NCBI GenBank assembly: GCA_002450905.1
Contig: DKAT01000037.1
Span: 1-32,223 of the forward strand
Length of the DNA: 32,223 nt
From: Spirochaetia bacterium UBA6919
Lineage (GTDB): Bacteria > Spirochaetota > UBA6919
Reading direction: 5' to 3'
The translations under genes and the position numbers were made by a program. The notes under the pieces were generated by a model. It made no database searches and had not been told where the DNA came from. It saw nothing but the letters and a program-made list of their open reading frames with translations. This document shows positions 22,872 to 29,805 of the stretch, piece after piece (the first letter of the stretch is position 1; every line of letters begins with the position of its first letter).

Positions 22872-24533
22872 TTATTCTTCATGACGTGGAATTGGTGAAT
22901 CACTTCCATCGCCTTCTCCACCTTCTTTTATACCTGCTTGTCTTTTTCCGCCACCCGAAGAAATAATTTTTCTAATTCCAGTTTCAGCACTAACTTTTGT
23001 TTTTGGAGGTAATGTATCGACAATAACATCAAGTTTTAACGTATTAACATTCCCTACATTATCAGTAGCACGTACTTCTAATGAATGTTTACCTGCGCTT
23101 TCAAATTTAACTGGTTTTTTATAAGCAATCCATTTACCACCATCTATTCGATATTCAATTGAAGCAATACCGCTTTCTGTATCAAAAGCACGAATATGAA
23201 ATAAGTTTTGGATACTGGTAAATCTAGGCTTATTCTTTTCTTCTTCAGCCTTTTTATCTTCATCAGCTTTTTTGTCATTTTCTGATTTTTTTGAATCTTT
23301 ATCATCTGAATCTTTATCATCTGAATCTTTATCATCTGAATCTTTATCATCTGAATCTTTATCATCTGAATCTTTATCATCTGAATCTTTATCATCATCT
23401 TCTTGACCGGGTAATAATTTTTTAGGAATTGATTGACCTATTTCTTCAATTGGAGTTTCTTTATCAGCCTTTCCACCTTTATCATCTTCTTTATCAGAAT
23501 CAGTTTTCTTTTTAGTTGAATCATCTGATTTTTTTGTACCTGACTTTTCATCGTCATCATCTTTATTGTCATTCTTTTTTGGATCTTCTTCATCTTTAGG
23601 CTGATCATTACTTTTAGGTTTTTCAGTTTCTTTTTCACCTTCACCAACAAGGAGAGCATATTTTGGGATGATTTCGATAGTGGGAGGATTAACATCCACA
23701 TAAATATTATAAACGTTTATACTAGATTCATTTAAAACATTATCTCTAGCCTTGACTTTGATGACATTAAGTCCTGGATTAGCAACTTTAAATGTGTCAC
23801 CCACTTTGTATCGAACAAAGTTTCCATTGTTTTGAGAGACCAAAACATTTTTAACACCAGCGCCTGTATCAGTGGCATAAGCAACAATTTTATGTTTTTT
23901 AGGAACATATATAAGATTTCCCTGTGTATAATAGCTTAAAGGAACAACAACCTGATATTCTAATTCTGGTACGGGAGGGGTGTCGTCTACAATAAGCTGG
24001 ATAGATTGTGGTTTACTTTGATTATTAAGATTATCAGTTGTGCGATAAGTAAGATTATGTGTACCTTGAATTCCAACAGAAAACTTTTTTGTTTTGTTAC
24101 CGATGTATTCGTAGAAGTCACCTTTATCTATTTTTACTTCAATTTTCTTGACACCAACACCTACTCTTGAATCTTGACTTTCATCCTTTGCTTCAATCCA
24201 CAGTTGTTGTCTGCTTGAAATATAAAAACGGTTATCACTTGTCTTATAGATAAGACCATCGTCTGATTTTAAAACGATTGAACCATCAGTTGCTGAAGTT
24301 GTTCCTTTCTCTTTATCAATGTCATCTTTTTTTTCTTTGTCGTCTTTCTTTTCAGAACCATCATCTTTCTTTTCTTCATCGCCTTCTTTGTCATCATCTT
24401 CTTGATAGACTAAAATTGATTTGTCCTTATCAAATAATCGTGTTTTATCATAAGAACGTAGATTTGATGGATGTATATTTATCAGAAATATTGAAAGAAA
24501 TACTATTAATAATAGCGTAAATATCCTTTTCAT
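22872..24533 (-). CDS. exported OmpL47/Ig-like domain protein with long acidic insertions
   Basis: The protein has about 553 residues from the ATG at 24533, preferred over the one nine bases upstream (24542) because GGGG then has normal spacing. A signal peptide (KRIFTLLLIVFLSIFLIN) has no lipobox. An acidic linker (about 45-75 in the longer numbering) precedes two beta-rich domains of the OmpL47 type (about 95-187 and 195-288), each ending in a VDDTPP/VDVNPP-like hinge. A ~140-residue Asp/Lys/Ser tract follows, with seven DKDSD units. A third domain (about 446-517) has SIEYRIDGGKWIAYKKP and RATDNVGN, the clearest family signature. The acidic tract appears to split the first strand of the third domain. 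The tail is Gly-rich. It is likely periplasmic or on the surface; calcium binding is speculation. Confidence 0.85.
   Translation of the reverse strand: MKRIFTLLLIVFLSIFLINIHPSNLRSYDKTRLFDKDKSILVYQEDDDKEGDEEKKDDGSEKKDDKEKKDDIDKEKGTTSATDGSIVLKSDDGLIYKTSDNRFYISSRQQLWIEAKDESQDSRVGVGVKKIEVKIDKGDFYEYIGNKTKKFSVGIQGTHNLTYRTTDNLNNQSKPQSIQLIVDDTPPVPELEYQVVVPLSYYTQGNLIYVPKKHKIVAYATDTGAGVKNVLVSQNNGNFVRYKVGDTFKVANPGLNVIKVKARDNVLNESSINVYNIYVDVNPPTIEIIPKYALLVGEGEKETEKPKSNDQPKDEEDPKKNDNKDDDDEKSGTKKSDDSTKKKTDSDKEDDKGGKADKETPIEEIGQSIPKKLLPGQEDDDKDSDDKDSDDKDSDDKDSDDKDSDDKDSDDKDSKKSENDKKADEDKKAEEEKNKPRFTSIQNLFHIRAFDTESGIASIEYRIDGGKWIAYKKPVKFESAGKHSLEVRATDNVGNVNTLKLDVIVDTLPPKTKVSAETGIRKIISSGGGKRQAGIKEGGEGDGSDSPIPRHEE
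23293..23397 (-). repeat. seven tandem copies of a 15-bp coding repeat
   Basis: GAATCTTTATCATCT on the plus strand is repeated seven times head to tail. Six copies are identical and the last differs at its final base. It encodes Asp-Lys-Asp-Ser-Asp on the minus strand, and because the period is five codons, copy changes keep the frame. The near identity at silent positions suggests recent expansion. Confidence 0.92.
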
Positions 24534-24600
24534 CAAGATCATCCCCTTTTTTTAAAATTATCACTTTAAAGCTGTCTCCAACTTAGAAGTCATTGAACAT

Positions 24601-24628
24601 AGTATAAGTTTTTTTAATAAAAAGTCAA
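24601..24628 (-). promoter_or_regulatory. sigma-70 promoter for the acidic OmpL47-like gene
   Basis: TTGACT (24623-24628) and TATACT (24601-24606) are separated by 16 bases on the minus strand. The implied leader is about 60 bases. This is the best vegetative promoter match in the window. Confidence 0.6.
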
Positions 24629-24760
24629 GTAAAAAAAAGAAAATACAAGATTTTGATAAACCTTAGGAGTATACCATAGATCATCAATTTAGTATGTATC
24701 CACTTAACTATTTAGTTATTTTACCCTTATATCAAGTCCAAATATCTATATTAAATATAA

Positions 24761-26380
24761 CTAATTTTTTATCCACCTATAAATTTTTTTTGAATGTGGT
24801 AGAATAATCCATAAAAAATAATATATGAAGATCAAAAAATTGTTTATAAAAAGATTATCGATATATGAGTATGATAAATTAGCTAGATTTTCAGATATTT
24901 TTATCAATAAATATAATAATCCCTGTAAAGTTGTTGAGAAGATGCTTAATAGATAGTCAGAGAATGAAAGTATGGGTAGAATTATTCCAATGGAAACCGA
25001 GATTTGAGTTATGGGGACTATAATAAGATTTGATATAATAGAGATAATAGAAATCCCATTGAAATTATATATAAGGATAGGTATAATAAATATTTGTGCT
25101 GTGATTGTGAGAGAGAGGAGTCCTGTAAATAATTTTATAATCCAGGCAAGAGTTTTGTTTATTGGGAATATCCATTGTCTTGTCATAAAATAATTGTATG
25201 GTGTAAATTGAAGTAAATAATTCATAAGTGGTTTTATGTATAAAATTATTCCAAATGTTGCTAAAAATGATAATTGAAAACTGATTGAAAAAAGATTTAG
25301 AGGGTTATATAGCAATATAATAGAACAGGCAATGAATAGCGAGTTTAGGTATTCCCGATCTCTGTCCAGAATAAATATTATTGCCATGCATATATACATA
25401 ATAACTGCCCTTACTATCGGCGGACGAAATTCGGCAATAAATAAGTAGAGTAGAAGTATTATTGAGGATAAAATTAAATTATATATAAGAGGTATTCTGA
25501 AAATGGATAGCAGTATAAATATAACTAATGCTATGGTAGCTGTATGCAAACCGGATAAGGCTAGGATATGGATTACTCCGGCCTTTGTGAATATTTTATA
25601 CGTATCTTCACTGATTTCATCCCGTTTACCGAGAATTAGAGCTGTTAGTAATATGGAATTATCATAGGATAGATTTTTTTTATAAATCTCGATCAAGGAG
25701 TAATGTATTTTAGTAGCAAGTTTTTGGATTATATGCGAATGATCACTGGAATTATACTTAATAAGTGATTTATTTTGTGGATAGGATAGATATTTGATAT
25801 TTAAAACTTTTAAATACCTTTTATAATCAAACTCTTCGCATTGCCGAATACTTTCTCTTAGATGGAGACTGCTTTCTATGGATATCAAATGTCCAAGTTT
25901 AAGATCAGAAATAATATGACGACTTTTAATCAAGACAATCCCCTTTTGAGGTTTAATTGTACCATCAGATAATTGAATATATTTAAGTTCTAATCTATAT
26001 TCCTGTCGTTTAAATGGTCTTTTCCTCAGGATTCTCTTACAATTCATGTATCGATACTTAACATAATTAATAGTAGGATAAGTAATGATCTGTCCAGAGA
26101 AGCCAATAATATTTTCTGATACAAAACTCCTTGGATAGTTATCCTGATTTATCCTGTACTGTAAGTATGCTAATAATATTAAAACAATCGAGATGATTAA
26201 TAGAACATCTTGAAATGATTTTTTTTTGATGAAATAGAGTATGATATAGATAATTAGACACGATACTCCGATGGAAAGATAAATAGTCGATTGATAATCA
26301 ATAAAATAAGTTACAAGCAAAATGAGGGTAATAATAATTATAGTCAGGTAGTATGATGGATATTTAAATGACCTAAACAT
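24761..26380 (-). CDS. comEC: ComEC/Rec2-family DNA-uptake channel, lacking the metallo-beta-lactamase domain
   Basis: The protein has 539 residues. ComEC moves single-stranded DNA across the inner membrane in natural transformation. Two N-terminal membrane segments lead into a beta-rich extracytoplasmic part (~85-200), and then the Competence domain (~240-510) with many membrane helices. The hallmark LGKRDEISEDTYKIFTKAGV, HILALSGLHTA and RPPIVRAVIM are intact. The protein stops right after the last helix. Full-length ComEC proteins (about 700-800 residues) have a C-terminal metallo-beta-lactamase domain; no fragment of one is seen between here and the next gene. Short forms exist in other bacteria. 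The ATG has no clear Shine-Dalgarno site. No other competence genes lie nearby. Confidence 0.87.
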   Translation of the reverse strand: MFRSFKYPSYYLTIIIITLILLVTYFIDYQSTIYLSIGVSCLIIYIILYFIKKKSFQDVLLIISIVLILLAYLQYRINQDNYPRSFVSENIIGFSGQIITYPTINYVKYRYMNCKRILRKRPFKRQEYRLELKYIQLSDGTIKPQKGIVLIKSRHIISDLKLGHLISIESSLHLRESIRQCEEFDYKRYLKVLNIKYLSYPQNKSLIKYNSSDHSHIIQKLATKIHYSLIEIYKKNLSYDNSILLTALILGKRDEISEDTYKIFTKAGVIHILALSGLHTATIALVIFILLSIFRIPLIYNLILSSIILLLYLFIAEFRPPIVRAVIMYICMAIIFILDRDREYLNSLFIACSIILLYNPLNLFSISFQLSFLATFGIILYIKPLMNYLLQFTPYNYFMTRQWIFPINKTLAWIIKLFTGLLSLTITAQIFIIPILIYNFNGISIISIISNLIIVPITQISVSIGIILPILSFSDYLLSIFSTTLQGLLYLLIKISENLANLSYSYIDNLFINNFLIFIYYFLWIILPHSKKIYRWIKN

Positions 26381-26554
26381 TGAAATATATATCGATAAAA
26401 ATAAATGAATGATTGATATACAAAAATATATTAAAAAATATTTATAATAAATTACTAATTATTTTAATTTTTAATTAAATTTATTATCAGATTAAGTTTT
26501 ATTATCTATAAAAAATTATTAAAAACATTTAACATATATAATTAAGGAGTTCCA

Positions 26555-27481
26555 ATGAAGAGAAAAATTGCGCTAATCATGTTTTCTTTAATTAGTTTAA
26601 GCTATCTGATATCCTGTATCCCCTCTCTCCCTAGTAAACCAAGTGTTTCTGTTCAATTTCAAAGGATTAAAAAGATTTCTCTTATTAAAAAGAGTATTAC
26701 ATTGGACATGTTGTTAAATATTTATAATCCATATCCTGTTGGTGGAAATGTAGAATACATCAAGGCAAATTTATTTATAGAAAATAATACCCTTACAAAA
26801 ATTCGTCTTAAAAACCCTAAAATTGTAGCCAAGGGAACAGCTAACAATCCTTTTACTTTAAAATTAAAATTCAAAGACTTATTAAAAATATACAAAGATA
26901 TGAAAAATAGAGATACCGTAAGATATACCGTCCAGGGTGAAGTTGGTGTAAAGATTCCCGGATATGGTGTATACCCATTAAAATTTAATCATAACGGCAC
27001 TCTCCCTGCAATATATATTTCACTTTCTGTAAAGCGATTTAAAGTGAGTAAAATCCGTTTCTCAGCCTTGAATATTGATGACTCATCAAACATGTTCCCA
27101 GGTATAAGTTTTGGTAGATTAAAAAATAAAGTTCACGATCGTGTGAAAAAACATATTCCACAAGCAAGTATCGATGTATTTTTTGATCTTGTATTAACCA
27201 ATAAAGCTAAATCCCTGTTAAGATTCAGTAATCTCCAGTCGAATTTTTATATAAACGGATATCATATTATTGAAGGAGCATCAGGGAGTCCGGTTGTTCA
27301 AAAGGATAATCAATTTATTTATAGAGTAAAAAATACCTTAAAGATTAACAATACTGTAAAAGCATTATTCAGAAAACGACGTGGTAATTACAAGTGGGTA
27401 GGATCATTTATCCTTCACCTCCCTGCACCTTTTGGAGATCATAAGGTAGAATTCAGCAGAAAAGGAAAGCTATCTTGGTAA
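26555..27481 (+). CDS. lipoprotein with two LEA14/WHy-like domains
   Basis: The protein has 308 residues. The signal peptide ends in a lipobox, LISC, with Cys21 as the lipidated residue. Two repeats of the LEA type-2 (WHy) beta-sandwich follow, about 33-150 and 155-300. The first has the family's NxYNPYPVGG turn (LNIYNPYPVGGNVEYIKANL) and the second the matching SLLRFSNLQSNFYINGY. LEA14-like lipoproteins are common in bacterial envelopes and are linked to desiccation or envelope stress, but their molecular role is open. GGAG lies 6 bases before the ATG. The gene is divergent from comEC and ends one base from the convergent small gene. Confidence 0.85.
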   Translation: MKRKIALIMFSLISLSYLISCIPSLPSKPSVSVQFQRIKKISLIKKSITLDMLLNIYNPYPVGGNVEYIKANLFIENNTLTKIRLKNPKIVAKGTANNPFTLKLKFKDLLKIYKDMKNRDTVRYTVQGEVGVKIPGYGVYPLKFNHNGTLPAIYISLSVKRFKVSKIRFSALNIDDSSNMFPGISFGRLKNKVHDRVKKHIPQASIDVFFDLVLTNKAKSLLRFSNLQSNFYINGYHIIEGASGSPVVQKDNQFIYRVKNTLKINNTVKALFRKRRGNYKWVGSFILHLPAPFGDHKVEFSRKGKLSW

Positions 27482-27482
27482 A

Positions 27483-27668
27483 TTAAGCATATTCATCAAT
27501 ATGAGGAGCATTTCCATCTGATTCCGTTTCTAAATCTCCTGTATGATCATCTTTATGTCTTTTATCATGATCATTCTTTTCGTCATGGATTTTTTTAGGA
27601 AAACGTGAATTCTTAACATTTTTATGTATATATGTAATATATCTATAATCTTCGTGGATGTCATTCAT
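27483..27668 (-). CDS. small His/Asp-rich protein, unknown
   Basis: The protein has 61 residues, begins MNDIHEDYRYITYIHKN, and then has a charged segment with many His, Asp and Lys (KIHDEKNDHDKRHKDDHTGD). The ATG has a perfect GGAGG 6 bases upstream, which is the main reason to believe it is real. There is no signal peptide. It ends one base from the stop of the convergent lipoprotein gene. The His/Asp content could bind metal ions, but I do not recognise a family. Confidence 0.55.
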   Translation of the reverse strand: MNDIHEDYRYITYIHKNVKNSRFPKKIHDEKNDHDKRHKDDHTGDLETESDGNAPHIDEYA

Positions 27669-27779
27669 TACATACCTCCAAAATACAAAGTGGGTTTCAT
27701 CAATTAAAAACTCAATTAATGTATTTATCGTAACATTCAGGAATTTATAAAGTTTTTTATTTTCATATATTGATTTTTT

Positions 27780-27813
27780 GGGGATTACTCAGTATTTTAG
27801 AGTAATTCTTTTT
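27780..27813 (+). terminator. terminator-like hairpin 70 bases before ilvC
   Basis: ATTACTC (27784-27790) and GAGTAAT (27800-27806) form a 7-bp stem, extendable by a G-U and a G-C pair, around a 9-base loop, and TCTTTTT follows. It could end transcripts coming from the lipoprotein gene, or act as an attenuator in an ilvC leader. No T-box or leader peptide rich in Ile, Leu or Val is evident. Confidence 0.5.
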
Positions 27814-27882
27814 CGAATAAATTAAAACTAATTTCCAAAAAAAAATATTTTTTACAATAAAAAATTAAATCGGGAGATCAAA

Positions 27883-28899
27883 ATGAATATATACTATGAC
27901 AAAGATGCTAATCTTGATCTGTTAAAAAATAAAACCATCGCTATTTTGGGTTTCGGTTCTCAGGGACATGCCCATGCACTAAATTTAAAAGACAGTGGAT
28001 TAAATGTAATTATAGGACTACGTCCAGGCTCACCTTCTGCAAAGAAAGCAGAGTCACAGGGACTAAGTGTATACCCAGTTCACGAAGCAGCTAAGAAAGC
28101 AGACCTCATGATGGTTGTAATTCCCGATGAATTGCAAAGGGAAGTTTACGAAAAGGAAATTAAGGATAACCTGAAAGAAGGAGATACCCTACTCTTCGCC
28201 CACGGATTTAATATTCATTTTGAACAGATTAATCCTCCTAAAAATGTCAATGTTTGTATGATAGCACCCAAAGGACCAGGACATACCGTTCGTAGGGAAT
28301 ATCAAACAGGTGGTGGAGTTCCCTGTCTCATGGCCATATATCAAGATGCAACATCCCATACAAAGGAAATTGCCCTGGCTTATGCAAAAGGTATTGGTGG
28401 AACAAGATCTGGAGTTATAGAAACTACATTTAAAGAAGAAACAGAAACAGATTTATTTGGTGAACAGGCTGTTTTATGTGGTGGAGTTACTGCTTTAATG
28501 CAAGCTGGTTTTGAAACACTTATTGAAGCAGGGTATGCCCCTGAAATGGCATATTTTGAATGTATCCATGAAATGAAATTAATCGTCGATCTCATCTATG
28601 AAGGGGGTATAGCAAATATGCGTTACTCCATCAGTAATACGGCAGAATACGGCGATTTAACCCGAGGTCCCCGAATTATCACAGACCAGACCAAATTAGA
28701 AATGAAAAAGATTTTAACAGAAATCCAAACCGGAGCGTTTGCTAGGGAATGGATTCTTGAAAATCAATCCCACAGAGCCCATATCAACGCACTCCGTCGT
28801 ATCACAAAAGAACACCCTTCTGAAAAGATCGGTGGACAGCTACGGGGAATGATGAGTTGGATCACAAAAAATAAAATGGTAGACAAGGACAAAAACTGA
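27883..28899 (+). CDS. ilvC: ketol-acid reductoisomerase, class I
   Basis: This 338-residue NADPH- and magnesium-dependent enzyme performs the second step of valine, leucine and isoleucine synthesis, converting acetolactate or acetohydroxybutyrate to the dihydroxy acid. The NADPH site GFGSQGHAHALNL (23-35) with Arg47, Ser50 and Ser52 favours NADPH. PKGPGH (129-134) is present, as are the metal/substrate ligands Asp190 and Glu194 in ETDLFGEQ, Glu226, Glu230 and Ser251. The length is that of the short class I form. GGGAG lies 7 bases before the ATG. It stands alone here: no ilvB, ilvN, ilvD or leuA gene is adjacent. A terminator-like hairpin lies in the presumed leader. Confidence 0.98.
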   Translation: MNIYYDKDANLDLLKNKTIAILGFGSQGHAHALNLKDSGLNVIIGLRPGSPSAKKAESQGLSVYPVHEAAKKADLMMVVIPDELQREVYEKEIKDNLKEGDTLLFAHGFNIHFEQINPPKNVNVCMIAPKGPGHTVRREYQTGGGVPCLMAIYQDATSHTKEIALAYAKGIGGTRSGVIETTFKEETETDLFGEQAVLCGGVTALMQAGFETLIEAGYAPEMAYFECIHEMKLIVDLIYEGGIANMRYSISNTAEYGDLTRGPRIITDQTKLEMKKILTEIQTGAFAREWILENQSHRAHINALRRITKEHPSEKIGGQLRGMMSWITKNKMVDKDKN

Positions 28900-29001
28900 T
28901 ATATTTATCAGAAACAGTTTTTCATTATCCATTTTCTAATACATCTGGTATGCATTACAATATATTGTATCAGATATTCCTGAGTATTAATCAATCATCT
29001 A

Positions 29002-29023
29002 GGGGTAATTCTCGAGTTACCCC
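29002..29023 (+). terminator. GGGGTAA/TTACCCC hairpin after ilvC
   Basis: A perfect 7-bp stem with an 8-base loop lies about 100 bases after the ilvC stop. There is no T-tract on either strand beyond it, so it is at most a weak or Rho-assisted terminator or an RNA-stabilising element. Confidence 0.4.
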
Positions 29024-29289
29024 AAAATCAGGTTAAAAAAACAGGAAGTGAACCTATAATCCCCTACTCTACACCTTTGTCAGTACCATACATAAACAAA
29101 TCCTTTGTATAACATTAAATATTTAATAGATTTAACATGGATTCGTCTTTTCCAGACACCACTTACTTAATAATCCAAAGAAACTTACTCCAATTTTAAT
29201 GGTTATTTAGAACGAAATCAACAAAATAATTCATCTTAACTTGAATCACCCTGAAAATCTTTACGCCAATACCCACGAGACAGGAAAAA

Positions 29290-29315
29290 GACAGGACAAT
29301 GACAGGAAAATCATG
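29290..29315 (+). repeat. copy B of a diverged dispersed repeat
   Basis: It matches positions 6912-6937 in 22 of 26 bases without gaps, including a run of 14 identical bases, ACAGGAAAATCATG. The flanks keep a looser likeness (CGAGAC before, ATATCAT after). Confidence 0.55.
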
Positions 29316-29360
29316 AGAAAATCTCTTGAAGCAAATTATAGCTGTTATATCATTAACATT

Positions 29361-29395
29361 CCCTCACCCCTATGGGGAGAGGGCTAGGGTGAGGG
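29361..29395. repeat. GC-rich inverted repeat, CCCTCACCC/GGGTGAGGG
   Basis: Perfect 9-bp arms enclose CTATGGGGAGAGGGCTA. Elements of this composition recur between genes in many bacterial genomes. It stands out sharply from the AT-rich surroundings. Confidence 0.65.
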
Positions 29396-29456
29396 GATAA
29401 AACAATTCACAGTCCCTAAATAGAATTAAAACGCTATGCAGGAATTTATCGTAGTA

Positions 29457-29472
29457 CAAGGCTTCAGCCTTG
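29457..29472. repeat. palindrome CAAGGCTTCAGCCTTG
   Basis: Two perfect 7-bp arms are separated by two bases and preceded by GTAGTA, a layout typical of small palindromic dispersed elements. Confidence 0.55.
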
Positions 29473-29541
29473 CATCACCCCTATCACCCTGAATTTCCCT
29501 ATTCTTAACACAATCGAAGTTTAAAACAACCACTGTAGGGG

Positions 29542-29556
29542 CAGGTTTAAAACCTG
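29542..29556. repeat. palindrome CAGGTTTAAAACCTG
   Basis: Two 7-bp arms surround one central base, and GTAGGGG precedes them. The GTAGGGGCAGGT start resembles terminal ends of MITE-like elements in other genomes. Confidence 0.5.
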
Positions 29557-29805
29557 ACCTTATGGACTCTCTCAAACAAACATCATAAGGGACTGATTCA
29601 TTTAACCCCTTTGTCCATAAAACCCTGTAGAAACAAACCTATATATTTGTCCTAGCTTTCTAATCACCACTGATAAAGATATATTCTTGGTACACCTGTG
29701 TGTTTTACTCACTACACCCATGTCATTGTACAAAACCAAGCCATACAAGGATGGGTTACCACAAGCAAGGGTATAATCTCCTTCACCCCATCTTATACCA
29801 GTTTG

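Larger units (their letters stand above)
28900..29805. other. 906-bp non-coding stretch packed with palindromic elements
   Basis: No gene is supported in the gap between ilvC and the chemoreceptor gene. The plus strand is notably rich in C and A. It contains several unlike palindromes (listed separately), the copy of the dispersed repeat shared with 6912-6937, and two short echoes of TCACCCTGAA (29246 and 29484). It looks like a place where short mobile or repetitive elements have piled up and decayed. Confidence 0.6.

Noticed and set aside
23293..23397. Possible CRISPR array
   Set aside because: The units are directly contiguous without spacers and lie inside a coding frame, so it is a coding tandem repeat.
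23144..23398. Out-of-frame MIKIQ-type repeat open frame over the 15-bp repeat
   Set aside because: A product of reading the DKDSD repeat in another frame; the main frame has a signal peptide and recognisable domains.
29770..29799. GGTATAA/TTATACC hairpin just after the chemoreceptor gene as its terminator
   Set aside because: The loop is long (16 bases) and no T-tract follows on the minus strand; too weak to call.
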